From NCBI RefSeq assembly GCF_900090295.1, contig NZ_LT607753.1, positions 3,224,001-3,288,000 of the forward strand: a DNA stretch of 64,000 nt. Reading direction: 5' to 3'. Source of the stretch: Micromonospora coxensis (lineage in GTDB: Bacteria; Actinomycetota; Actinomycetes; Mycobacteriales; Micromonosporaceae). Shown one piece after another: positions 8,507 to 16,388 of this stretch; the first letter of the stretch is position 1, and each line of letters begins with the position of its first letter. Position numbers and translations under genes: made by a program. Under the pieces are notes generated by a model. The model was not told the origin of the DNA, did no database searches, and was given only the letters and a program-made list of their open reading frames with translations.

Positions 8507-8661
8507 CTGTCCTCCCCATCCACGAGCACCGCCGTGGCGGCCCCTGGACCCCACACGCTAGACCGGCACCCCGCCCCCCACATCCCCGGAACCGCCAGAC
8601 CTCCCCAGGCAGCCCACCCGACCGACCCGACCCCGCCCCCTACCCCGGTCCGACCACGTTT

Positions 8662-8722
8662 GTTGATCAAGAGGTTTGCGTCCGTAGGAGCATCGAATCC
8701 GGACCAAAACGTCTTGATCACC
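8662..8722. repeat. REP-like imperfect inverted repeat with TTGATCA cores
   Basis: Arms 8662-8684 and 8699-8722 are inverted copies (GTTGATCAAGAGGTTTGCGT versus, inverted, GGTGATCAAGACGTTTTGGT) around a 14-nt centre. The element lies in the 264-bp gap after the cyclase gene and is less GC-rich than its surroundings. From memory, similar TGATCAAG palindromes are scattered between genes in Micromonosporaceae. It may act as a terminator or as a mobile palindrome. Confidence 0.6.
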
Positions 8723-8770
8723 AGGCGGAAGGGGTGAGGGGCGGGTGCGGGGGGCGGACCGGCGGGTGGG

Positions 8771-11700
8771 TCAGCCGGCGGCGAGGCGGACCCGCAGGGC
8801 GTCGGCGGCGATCCGCTCGCTGCGCTGCTCGGTCGCGTACGCCAGTCGGACCGCCTCCTCGGCGCTGGCCAGCGCCTCGACCGGCCGGCCACAGGCGGCC
8901 AGCGCCTCGGCCAGCACACTCGCCCCGATCACCTGGCTGCGGACGTCCTCGGCGGGGGCGGCCACCGCGCGCCGGGCCCAGTCCAGCGCCTGCTCCCGCT
9001 GGCCGTGGGCGAGCAGCGCGGAAGCGTACCGGGCCATGGTCTGGCGGCGGGAGAAGAGCAGCGTCGGGGTGCTCGCGGCGGTGGTGGCGACCGGGGCGAG
9101 CAGCCCCACCGCGGTGGCCGGGTCCCCGGCGGCGAGCCGGGCGGTGGCCAGCAGCACCCGGGGCGCGGCCTGGGCCGGCGCCTGCGGGTTGTGCGGCTCG
9201 ACGGCGGTCAGCACCGCCCGGGCGTCCCGCTCGGCGGTCTCGCAGTCGCCCATGTCCAGCGCCACGAAGCCGCGCAGCGTGCCGGCCATCCCGGTCAGCA
9301 GCGGGTGCGAGGTGCGTTCGGCGTACGCCAGGGCGTCGGTGAGCAGGTCGGCGGCGTGCTCCGGCTCGCCCAGCCCGCGTGCCACGACCCCCCGGACGAC
9401 CAGCGCGAACCCGCGTCCCCAGTCGTCGGAGACCTCGGCGAAGTCACGGTACGCGCGACGAGCCTCCCGGTCGGCTTCGGCGACCTCGCCCAGCTCCGCC
9501 CCGGCGAACGCCTCGACCGCGCGCAGCGTGCCGACCGCCCACGCCTCGCCGACCCGTTCGCCGAAGGGCAGGAAGACCCGCGCCAGCCGGCGGGCCTCCC
9601 CCAACCGGCCGGCGAGCAGCCGGGCGAACGCGGTGGTGCCACGCAGCCAGGCCCGCCCGTACGGGTCCTTGAGCTGGGCGAAGAGCCGGGCGGCCCGGCC
9701 GAGCACCGCGTCGGTGCCGGCGAAGTCGCCCCGGGTGGTGGTGACCCAGGCCAGGTTCTGCAACGACCACGCCTGCCCGCGCGGGTCCTGGGCGGCGAGG
9801 CTGACCTGGTACGACGCGGCGAGCCGGCTGCTGGCCTGACCGAGCCGGCCGGCGATGAAGTCGGCCATGCCCAGCCGGCGCATCGCCGAGGCGCGCAGGG
9901 TGGGCAGGCCGCCGGCGGTGGCGACCTGCAACGCCTCCTGCCAGCTGGACACCGCCCGGGCCTGGTCGCCGAGGGTCTGGTGGGCCTGCCCGGCGAGCAG
10001 CAGCGCGCTGGTGCGTACGGCCGCCTCGTCCCCGGCGTTGGCCGCGATCTTCTCGGCGAAGGAGAGCGCGTCGGTCGCCCGGCCGACCTGGAGCAACGCC
10101 CGGGCGTGCACCACCCGGTCGGCGGCGGGCACCCCGTCGCGGGCCAGCTCGGCGGCGCGTTCGGCGTACTCGACGGCGAGGGCCGGCTCCCCGGCGTGCA
10201 GCGACCGGCGGGCGGACCGGCCCAGCGCGGCCACGCCCAGCGGGGTGACCGTCCGGGCCGGCGCGTCCGGGCGCAGCTTGACCGCGTCGGCGAGCGCGGC
10301 GGCCCGCTCCACGTGCTCGGCGACGAAGTCGTCCCGGGCCGGGTCGGTGAAGCCGCCCGGCGCGGAGCCGGTGTCGCCGGGGGCGGCCCAGCGGGCCAGG
10401 GCGGCGTGCCGCTCGGCCAGTTCGGCCTTGCTGACCCCGGCGTACGCGGCCTCCCGCATCAGCGGGGTGGCGAAGGCGTAGCCACTGCGGGTGCGGTGCA
10501 GCATCCGCCGTTGCAGCAGCTCCTCGACGGCCCGTTCCAGCTCGACGGCGGCCACCGCGGCGGGTCGACCGTCCCGCCCGGCGCGCTGCTCGCGCAGCGC
10601 CTCCAGCGCCCCCTCGGGGACGGTGTCGCCGACCACGGCGGCGTCGCGCAGCGCCGAGCGGGCGTCCGGCGGCAGCGCGTCGATGCGGGCCGCGAGCACG
10701 GCGGCGAGGTCCCGGGAGAGCAGCCGGCTGCCCAGCGAGCCGGGGGCCAGCCGCCACCCGCCGGGACCGCTGCGCCGCTCGGCGACGGCGGTCAGCGCGC
10801 CCCGCTCCATCAGCAGGGTGACCAGTTCGGCGAGGTAGAACGGGTTGCCCTGGGCGGTGGCGAGGAGCCGGTCCGCGTCGGCCTGCGGCAGCTTCCCGCC
10901 GCCGAGGTAGCTGGTCAGCAGCCGGGCCGCGTCGGCGCCGCGCAGCGCGGGCAGCACGTGCACCTCGGCGTCGGCGACCCGGGTCAGCGCCCCGGCGGTA
11001 CGCACCAGCTCCGGGCGGCCCAGCAGCAGCACCAGCACCGGGCCGCTGAGCCGGGAGAGGGTCGTCCCGAGCGCGCTGATCGTCTCGGCGGTCGCGTCGT
11101 GCAGGTCGTCCACCACCATCACCAGCGGCGCCTCGCTGGCCAGGGCACTGAGCAGGCCGGCGACGGCGTTCGGCACCGCCTCGGCGTCGGCGGGCGCGGT
11201 GGTGGCGCTCCACTCCCCGTTGTCGGTGGCGGTGCCGTGCCCGCCGGGCAGCTCCGCGTACCCGAGCAGGGCGAGCAGCTGGTCGGTGGCGAGCGGGCTG
11301 CCGCCCCGCTGCCCGAGCCGCTGGCCGAGCCGGCGCAGCCGCTCCTCCACCGCCGGGCGGGTGAGCGCGGTGGACGTGTCGTTGGGCAGGCCGACCGCGG
11401 CCCGGACCAGATCGGCGAGGGGGGCGAGTCGACGCCGTTCGCCGAAGGCGGCGCAGCGTACGGAGAGCACCCGGGCGCCGGTGTGCGCGGCGTACCGGCC
11501 GGCGCCCACGTCGTACCCGGCGGCGAGGCGTTCCACCTCGGCGGCGAAGCGGGACTTGCCGATCCCCGCCTCGGCGGTCATCAGCAGCACCCGGGGCTCG
11601 CTGCGGTCGATCACCTCGGCGAGCCGGCCGGCGACCCGGCCGATCTCGGTCTCCCGGCCCACGAAGGGCGCCTCGTCACCGAGGCCGGAGCGGGTGCCCG

Positions 11701-12352
11701 GGGCGTCCAGGAGCCCGAGCAGCTCGTACGCCTCGACCGGTTCCCGCTTGCCCTTGAGCCGCAGCGGGCGCAGCGCCCGCCAGGAGGCCACGTGCCGGGT
11801 GGCGGCGGAGGTACGGCCACCGGCGTAGACCGCGCCGACGGCGGCGGCGTCGGCGAGCCGGGCGGCGGTGTTCACCGTGTCGCCGATGACCGTGTACTCG
11901 ATGGCGGCCTGGATGCCGGCGATGACGTCGCCGGTGTTCAGCCCGACCCGCAGGCCGAGCGGCGCGCCGCCGCCCCGCTCGTCGTCGAGCACCCGGCGGA
12001 CCGCCCGCTGCATGGAGAGCGCGGCACGCACCGCCCGCTCCGCGTCGTCCTCGTGCGCGACGGGCGCGCCGAAGACCGCCATGATGCCGTCGCCGGTGAG
12101 CTTGTCGACGTGCCCGCCGAAGGTCTTGACCGCGCCGGCGAGGGCGGCGAGCACCCGGTCGGTGACCGCGCCGACCCGCTCCGGGTCGAGGTCCTCGGAC
12201 CAGGAGGTGAAGTCGGAGAGGTCGCCGAAGAGCACGGTGACCACCCGCCGCTCGGCGGTCGGCAGGGTGGCGGCAGCCGGCAGGGCGGCCCCGCAGTTGT
12301 GACAGAACCGCGCCCCGGGGACGGCGAGCGTGCCGCAGACCGGGCAGGTCAC
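8771..12352 (-). CDS. Class III adenylate/guanylate cyclase fused to an AAA ATPase and TPR region
   Basis: A 1193-residue multidomain protein. Residues 3-20 form a zinc ribbon (CPVCG and CHNC). Residues about 35-170 are a class III cyclase domain with metal-binding Asp in LFGDLSDF (D44) and LTGDGIMAVFG (D88) and the transition-state Asn/Arg in DTVNTAARL. An ATPase of the AAA/NB-ARC regulator type follows (FVGRETEIG, Walker A AEAGIGKS, Walker B VMVVDDL), and the rest is a long Ala-rich TPR-like helical region. All key cyclase residues seem present, so it may be an active cAMP or cGMP producer controlled by nucleotide and partner binding. The start is GTG at 12352, overlapping the MBL gene stop in GTGA; an upstream ATG would run into that gene and precede the zinc ribbon. 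No membrane segment. Confidence 0.87.
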   Translation of the reverse strand: MTCPVCGTLAVPGARFCHNCGAALPAAATLPTAERRVVTVLFGDLSDFTSWSEDLDPERVGAVTDRVLAALAGAVKTFGGHVDKLTGDGIMAVFGAPVAHEDDAERAVRAALSMQRAVRRVLDDERGGGAPLGLRVGLNTGDVIAGIQAAIEYTVIGDTVNTAARLADAAAVGAVYAGGRTSAATRHVASWRALRPLRLKGKREPVEAYELLGLLDAPGTRSGLGDEAPFVGRETEIGRVAGRLAEVIDRSEPRVLLMTAEAGIGKSRFAAEVERLAAGYDVGAGRYAAHTGARVLSVRCAAFGERRRLAPLADLVRAAVGLPNDTSTALTRPAVEERLRRLGQRLGQRGGSPLATDQLLALLGYAELPGGHGTATDNGEWSATTAPADAEAVPNAVAGLLSALASEAPLVMVVDDLHDATAETISALGTTLSRLSGPVLVLLLGRPELVRTAGALTRVADAEVHVLPALRGADAARLLTSYLGGGKLPQADADRLLATAQGNPFYLAELVTLLMERGALTAVAERRSGPGGWRLAPGSLGSRLLSRDLAAVLAARIDALPPDARSALRDAAVVGDTVPEGALEALREQRAGRDGRPAAVAAVELERAVEELLQRRMLHRTRSGYAFATPLMREAAYAGVSKAELAERHAALARWAAPGDTGSAPGGFTDPARDDFVAEHVERAAALADAVKLRPDAPARTVTPLGVAALGRSARRSLHAGEPALAVEYAERAAELARDGVPAADRVVHARALLQVGRATDALSFAEKIAANAGDEAAVRTSALLLAGQAHQTLGDQARAVSSWQEALQVATAGGLPTLRASAMRRLGMADFIAGRLGQASSRLAASYQVSLAAQDPRGQAWSLQNLAWVTTTRGDFAGTDAVLGRAARLFAQLKDPYGRAWLRGTTAFARLLAGRLGEARRLARVFLPFGERVGEAWAVGTLRAVEAFAGAELGEVAEADREARRAYRDFAEVSDDWGRGFALVVRGVVARGLGEPEHAADLLTDALAYAERTSHPLLTGMAGTLRGFVALDMGDCETAERDARAVLTAVEPHNPQAPAQAAPRVLLATARLAAGDPATAVGLLAPVATTAASTPTLLFSRRQTMARYASALLAHGQREQALDWARRAVAAPAEDVRSQVIGASVLAEALAACGRPVEALASAEEAVRLAYATEQRSERIAADALRVRLAAG

Positions 12353-13155
12353 GGCCGTGCCGTCCCGCCCACCCCGAGGTATTCGAGCTGCGCGCGGACC
12401 GACCATTCGGCGGCCCACCACAGCGAGCGGTCGACGTCGGCGTACACCGTGGCGACCACCTCGGGGGCGGTGGTGGCGCCGGCGGCGACCGCGGCGCGCA
12501 CCTGGTCGAGCCGGGCACGGCGGTGGGCCAGGTAGAACTCGGCCGCCACGCCACAGTCGGCCAGCGCCGGGCCGTGCCCGGGCAGCGCCGGGATCCCCCG
12601 GTACGCCGACAGCAGCTCCAGGCTGGCGAGGTAGTCACCGAGGTGCCCGTCGGGGTGGGCGACGACGGTGGTGCCCCGGCCGAGGATGGTGTCGCCGGTG
12701 AGGACCACCCGTTCGTCGCCGCGCTGGGCGAGGAAGCAGACGGAGTCGGCGGTGTGCCCCGGGGTGGGCACGAGCCGAATGGTGAAGCCTTCGGCCTCCA
12801 GCGGGGCGTCCGGGGTCAGCGGCGCGCCGCCGATGGTGTGCGCGGGGTCGGCGGCCCGGACGGTCGCCCGGTCGAGCCGGTCTGCCAGCGGCGCGGAGCC
12901 CTCGGTGTGGTCCGGGTGCCCGTGGGTGATGAGCACCGACCCGACGGGCGCGTGCGCGGCGATCCGGTCGAGGTGGTCGTCGTGCGCCGGGCCGGGATCG
13001 ATCACCACGGCCGGCGCTCCGGGGGCGGCCCGCAGCACCCAGGTGTTGGTGCCGTCGAGGGTCATCGGCCCGGGGTTGGGCGCGCGCAGCAGCGTCACCC
13101 AGTCCGGCAGCGCGTCGGCGAGCGCCGCCGCCGGCGCGGTCAGATGCCCGGTCAT
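12349..13155 (-). CDS. MBL-fold metallo-hydrolase (Rv3677c-like)
   Basis: A 268-residue metallo-beta-lactamase fold protein with the metal motif HGHPDHTEG, the later metal ligand histidine in [10 protein letters not shown] and the aspartate in VLTGDTILG. The C-terminal winged-helix part ([16 protein letters not shown]) is typical of the LACTB2-like group, whose characterised members are hydrolases or ribonucleases. The substrate is unknown. The ATG at 13155 has no Shine-Dalgarno but a TACGAT box 7 nt upstream, suggesting leaderless transcription. The downstream cyclase gene overlaps its stop by 4 bp. RidA and DUF4177 lie upstream, as around Rv3677c/Rv3678c in mycobacteria. Confidence 0.87.
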   Translation of the reverse strand: MTGHLTAPAAALADALPDWVTLLRAPNPGPMTLDGTNTWVLRAAPGAPAVVIDPGPAHDDHLDRIAAHAPVGSVLITHGHPDHTEGSAPLADRLDRATVRAADPAHTIGGAPLTPDAPLEAEGFTIRLVPTPGHTADSVCFLAQRGDERVVLTGDTILGRGTTVVAHPDGHLGDYLASLELLSAYRGIPALPGHGPALADCGVAAEFYLAHRRARLDQVRAAVAAGATTAPEVVATVYADVDRSLWWAAEWSVRAQLEYLGVGGTARP

Positions 13156-13162
13156 GGCTGCG

Positions 13163-13168
13163 ATCGTA
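13163..13168 (-). promoter_or_regulatory. -10 box (TACGAT) of the MBL gene, leaderless geometry
   Basis: On the minus strand TACGAT is followed by 7 nt and then the ATG at 13155. There is no ribosome site in those 7 nt. This suggests an independent promoter between ridA and the MBL gene. Confidence 0.5.
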
Positions 13169-13185
13169 CGACCCTGCCCGCCACT

Positions 13186-13265
13186 CCCCGCGATCTTGCG
13201 GATTCGCCCGGTGGTTTGTGGCCGTTCACGGCTTTCGACCGGCCCGGGTCGGCAGGATCGCGGGG
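13186..13265. repeat. Inverted repeat CCCCGCGATC...GATCGCGGGG between ridA and the MBL gene
   Basis: Arms 13186-13199 and 13252-13265 are 14-nt inverted copies with one mismatch, separated by 52 nt. The arms contain CGCGATC. It fills most of the 121-bp gap between the ridA stop and the MBL start and may be a dispersed intergenic palindrome or a weak terminator. Confidence 0.5.
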
Positions 13266-13276
13266 GTGGTGGTGGG

Positions 13277-13738
13277 TCAGGCGACCTCGACGATGACCTC
13301 GACCTCGACCGGGGCGTCGAGCGGCAGCTCGGCGACGCCGACCGCGGAGCGGGCGTGCCGCCCGGCCTCGCCGAACACCGCGCCGAAGAGGTCGGAGGCG
13401 CCGTTGATCACGCCGGGCTGACCGGTGAAGCCGGGCGCGCTCGCCACGAACCCGGACAGCTTGACGATCTTGACGACGTTCTCCAGGCCGACCAGCGCGT
13501 CGATCGCCGCCAAGGCGTTCAGCGCGCACCGCTCGGCGAGATCCTTGGCCTGCTCGGCGGAGACCCCGGCGCCGACCTTGCCGGTGGCGAGCAGCTTGCC
13601 CTCGGCCATCGGCAACTGGCCGGAGACGTAGACGTGCTGGCCGGACTGCACCGCCGGGACGTAGCTGGCCACCGGCGGCACGACCTCGGGCAGGGTCAGG
13701 CCGAGCTCCGCGAGCTTCGCGTGCGGTCCGTTGCTCAT
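13277..13738 (-). CDS. RidA-family protein (reactive enamine/imine deaminase-like)
   Basis: A 153-residue member of the YjgF/YER057c/UK114 family ([59 protein letters not shown]). Classic RidA hydrolyses reactive enamines made by PLP enzymes. The C-terminal [18 protein letters not shown] block matches the usual RxxxxVxxLPxxxxVEIE signature, with the substrate-binding Arg. The ATG at 13738-13736 overlaps the stop of the DUF4177 gene in ATGA, so the two are coupled. It is the Rv3678c-type member of this conserved block. Confidence 0.88.
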   Translation of the reverse strand: MSNGPHAKLAELGLTLPEVVPPVASYVPAVQSGQHVYVSGQLPMAEGKLLATGKVGAGVSAEQAKDLAERCALNALAAIDALVGLENVVKIVKLSGFVASAPGFTGQPGVINGASDLFGAVFGEAGRHARSAVGVAELPLDAPVEVEVIVEVA

Positions 13739-13890
13739 GCCTTGGGCCGCTTCAGGTAGGCGACGAGCTGCTCCGGGTTCGGGCCGGGCACCACGGAGAC
13801 GAGCTCCCAGCCGTCCTCGCCCCAGTTGTCGAGGATCTGCTTGGTCGCGTGGACCAGCAGCGGGACCGTGGCGTATTCCCACTTCTGCAT
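13735..13890 (-). CDS. DUF4177-type 51-residue protein
   Basis: A 51-residue ORF, too short for most ORF finders, reading MQKWEYATVPLLVHATKQIL and ending YLKRPKA. The KWEYATVPL start and NWGEDGWELVSVVPGP core are the hallmark of DUF4177 (Rv3678A-like) proteins. The function is unknown. GGGAG lies about 10 nt before the ATG. Its TGA overlaps the ridA ATG, so it is the first gene of a coupled pair; this arrangement is conserved in actinobacteria. Confidence 0.85.
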   Translation of the reverse strand: MQKWEYATVPLLVHATKQILDNWGEDGWELVSVVPGPNPEQLVAYLKRPKA

Positions 13891-13937
13891 CGGTGGAGGG
13901 CTCCCTTGCCTGACGTGGACGTGTTACCGGACACAGC

Positions 13938-14420
13938 CTACGGTCCGGGCGACGGCCGGGGCGCGGGACGCTGCTCGGGCGCGACCGGCGCCTCACCGCA
14001 GGGACCCTCGTGGTCGTACGGCTGGGGGCAGCGGGACCGGTCCGGCAGCAGCAGGTCGCAGAAGACCCGGTGGCGGTTGTTCTGGTCGTCGGCGGTGGAG
14101 ACGGTGGTCTCGCCGGCGTCCAGCTCGACCAGGAAGCCGAGCGAGGTCGCCACCGTGCCGGCCAGCGCGGTCGCGGCGGCCAGATCGGCGACCCGGATCG
14201 GCAGGTGGATGACGTACCCGGGCTCCTCCTCGTCCCGGCCCCGGTCGGCGGAGTGGTTCAGCACGCGCAGCACGTCGTGGGGCTCGGCGGACCGCCGGTA
14301 CGACCGCTCGTTGATCGGCAGCCCGCCGGCCGACCCGTCCGCGTCGCCCCGGGCGCCGACCCGCCCGGCCCCGCCACCGGGCGGGAACTGGGCTCGAGCG
14401 ATGTTGTCCGCGTCGCGCAT
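13938..14420 (-). CDS. Hypothetical protein with conserved Cys-containing C-terminus
   Basis: A 160-residue soluble protein. The ATG at 14420 is selected because GGAGG lies 6 nt upstream; a longer reading from 14546 lacks such a site. The N-terminal third is low-complexity (FPPGGGAGRVGARGDADG). The middle has a regular alpha/beta-looking segment (EEEPGYVIHLPIRVADLAAA) and the end holds DDQNNRHRVFCDLLLPDRSR followed by RCPQPYDHEGPCGE, with three Cys and two His that might bind metal. No family was recognised. It is transcribed towards the DUF4177 gene. Confidence 0.68.
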   Translation of the reverse strand: MRDADNIARAQFPPGGGAGRVGARGDADGSAGGLPINERSYRRSAEPHDVLRVLNHSADRGRDEEEPGYVIHLPIRVADLAAATALAGTVATSLGFLVELDAGETTVSTADDQNNRHRVFCDLLLPDRSRCPQPYDHEGPCGEAPVAPEQRPAPRPSPGP

Positions 14421-14748
14421 GTACTGCCTCCGGGCCTCGTGCCGTGATCTGACCACCGTCCGGGACCGGACCCGCTGTCCGATCCACTCCCCCGCGCCGG
14501 CACGAAGGTAGGACCGATCACCGGAGGGCCACAACGGGACGCGCACACCTGATCACGCCGAGTCACATATGCGACACATCGCCGGTCCGGAACGTGATCG
14601 CGGGGAGCCCTGCCCCGTGAGCGGCCGGTCACAAATCAGCCATCGACCGCTACCCTTCTGCCTCGGACGGGCGATCAGGGGTCGCCCGCGTGCCCGAACC
14701 GCGTCCGCGCCAGGGGCGGCGAGGACGCCCATCCCCCGAGGGACCCAC
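14421..14748. promoter_or_regulatory. Divergent intergenic region with a -10 box for the 14749 gene
   Basis: This 328-bp spacer separates two divergent genes. On the plus strand a TACCCT box at 14651-14656 with a GTCACA-like -35 17 bp upstream is the best promoter candidate, giving a leader of roughly 85 nt. No RNA gene or short coding region with a ribosome site was found. Confidence 0.4.
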
Positions 14749-15327
14749 ATGACCCAACCGCCGACCGACGGTGCGACCGGATCGCCCAGCTCCCCACCTC
14801 CCGGCCCGGCCTCCCCGGGCACGTCGTCGCCGGGGGGCGTCACCCCCTCACCGGCGTACCCGGCCTACCGGTCCCCGGCGGACCAGCGCCGGCGCGGCAG
14901 GCTGGTCGCCACGCTCACCCTCGTCGCGGCGATCCTGCTCTGCGGCGGCGGTGGCACGGCCGCCTACCTGGCGCTGCGGGACACCGAGGAGGGCGCGGGC
15001 GCGAAGGAGCCGGCGGTGGCGGTGGACGACTTCCTCAGCGCCGTCTACCGGGAGCGGGACGCGGGCAAGGCGACCGGCCTGGTCTGCGCGGCGTCGCGGG
15101 ACCCGGAGAAGATCGCCGCCAAGGTCGCCGAGGTGGACAGGTACGCCGCCCAGTACACCGGCGCGCGCTTCCGCTGGGCCACCCCCACCGTGGACAGCCA
15201 GAACGGCGACCGCGCCACGGTCAGCGCGAAGGTCACCATGACCACCGCCGACGAGAAGATCGCCGAGCAGGCGTTGCGCTTCACCGTCGTACGGAAGGCG
15301 GGTTGGCGGGTCTGCGAGGTCGCCTGA
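14749..15327 (+). CDS. Single-pass membrane protein with extracytoplasmic domain
   Basis: A 192-residue protein. It has a Pro/Ser/Gly-rich cytoplasmic N-terminus (about 1-45), one membrane helix (LVATLTLVAAILLCGGGGTAAYLAL region) and an extracellular domain of about 110 residues (AVDDFLSAVYRERDAGKATG, then WATPTVDSQNGDRATVSAKV). The latter resembles the small NTF2-like domains often attached to single helices in actinobacteria. ATG at 14749 follows a GAGGGA sequence; an in-frame upstream reading is not a likely start. Function unknown. Confidence 0.72.
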   Translation: MTQPPTDGATGSPSSPPPGPASPGTSSPGGVTPSPAYPAYRSPADQRRRGRLVATLTLVAAILLCGGGGTAAYLALRDTEEGAGAKEPAVAVDDFLSAVYRERDAGKATGLVCAASRDPEKIAAKVAEVDRYAAQYTGARFRWATPTVDSQNGDRATVSAKVTMTTADEKIAEQALRFTVVRKAGWRVCEVA

Positions 15328-15341
15328 CGCCGCCGGGTGGA

Positions 15342-15347
15342 TAGGCT
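15342..15347 (+). promoter_or_regulatory. -10 box (TAGGCT) of the first ArsA-like gene, leaderless geometry
   Basis: TAGGCT is followed by CGACGG and then GTG. The same layout (TACGCT, CGATTG, GTG) precedes the paralogous next gene. No Shine-Dalgarno is present. Confidence 0.55.
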
Positions 15348-15353
15348 CGACGG

Positions 15354-16331
15354 GTGCGACCTGCTGACCCCCCGGCCGAACCGGCCGGCACCGGATGGCC
15401 GTCCCGCCTGCACGTGGTCACCGGCAAGGGTGGCACGGGCAAGACGAGCGTGGCGGCGGCCCTGGCGCTGGCCCTGGCCGGCGGCGGGCGACGCACCCTG
15501 CTCGTCGAGGTGGAGGGTCGGCAGGGCATCGCGCAGCTCTTCGGCACCGAACCGCTGCCGTACGAGGAACGCCACCTGACCGACGCCCCCGGCGGCGGCG
15601 AGGTGCGCGCCCTGGCGGTGGACGCCGAAGAGGCGCTGCTGGAGTACCTCGACATGTTCTACAAGCTCGGGGCGGCCGGGCGGGCGCTGCGCAAGCTCGG
15701 CGCGATCGACTTCGCCACCACCATCGCCCCCGGGCTGCGCGACGTGCTGCTCACCGGCAAGGTGAAGGAGGCGACCACCCGCACCAGCGGGCAGCGCCGC
15801 ACGTACGACGCGGTGGTGCTGGACGCGCCGCCGACCGGGCGGATCGGCCGGTTCCTCAACGTCACCGCGGAGACCGCCCGGCTGGCGAAGGTCGGCCCGA
15901 TCAAGACCCAGAGCGAGGGGGTCGCCGCCCTGCTGCGCTCCCCGATGACCGCGGTGCACGTGGTGACGCTGCTGGAGGAGATGCCGGTCCAGGAGACGGT
16001 CGACGCGATCGCCGAGCTGACCCAGCTCGGCTTCGGGGTGGGCCGGGTGATCGTCAACGGCGCCCGGCCGCCGCTGCCGGCGGGACGCGAGGTGACCCAG
16101 GCGGAGCTGAGGCGCGGGCTGCTCGCCGCCGGGCTGCCCACCGACCGGGCGACCGTCGTCGGGCTGGCCGAGGAGGCGCGGGACCAGCAGGTCCGCCGGG
16201 AGTTGGAGGACTCGCTCCGGGCCGACCTGGTGGAGCTGGGGTTGCCGATGACCGAGCTGCCGCTGCTGCCCGACGGGGTGGACCGGGCCGGGCTGGCGAC
16301 GCTGGCCGAGCTGCTCGGCCGGGCCGATTGA
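15354..16331 (+). CDS. ArsA/Get3-family ATPase, first of a tandem pair (Rv3679/BagA-like)
   Basis: A 325-residue P-loop ATPase. It has the deviant Walker A GKGGTGKTS of the ArsA/MinD superfamily near residue 23, the switch-like segment VVLDAPPTGRIGRFL and the C-terminal LPLLPDGVDRAGLATLAELL. In M. tuberculosis the homologous pair Rv3679/Rv3680 forms a Get3-like complex reported to protect against toxic metabolites. An arsenite pump role is unlikely as no arsB is near. The start is the GTG at 15354, 6 nt after a -10 box. The second copy follows after 57 bp; together they could form a heteromeric ATPase. Confidence 0.87.
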   Translation: MRPADPPAEPAGTGWPSRLHVVTGKGGTGKTSVAAALALALAGGGRRTLLVEVEGRQGIAQLFGTEPLPYEERHLTDAPGGGEVRALAVDAEEALLEYLDMFYKLGAAGRALRKLGAIDFATTIAPGLRDVLLTGKVKEATTRTSGQRRTYDAVVLDAPPTGRIGRFLNVTAETARLAKVGPIKTQSEGVAALLRSPMTAVHVVTLLEEMPVQETVDAIAELTQLGFGVGRVIVNGARPPLPAGREVTQAELRRGLLAAGLPTDRATVVGLAEEARDQQVRRELEDSLRADLVELGLPMTELPLLPDGVDRAGLATLAELLGRAD

Positions 16332-16376
16332 CTCACACCTGACGTCGGCTCGGGCGCACGGACGGCAGCGGCCCGA

Positions 16377-16382
16377 TACGCT
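16377..16382 (+). promoter_or_regulatory. -10 box (TACGCT) of the second ArsA-like gene, leaderless geometry
   Basis: TACGCT, six nt (CGATTG), then GTG at 16389. This supports GTG 16389 rather than the TTG one codon earlier as the start. It gives the second paralogue its own promoter. Confidence 0.55.
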
Positions 16383-16388
16383 CGATTG

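Noticed and set aside
9005..12535. A 1176-codon open frame antisense to the nucleotide cyclase
   Set aside because: It mirrors the strong third-position GC bias of the cyclase gene, consists of Gly/Arg/Pro/Ala-rich sequence without recognisable domains and has no ribosome site.
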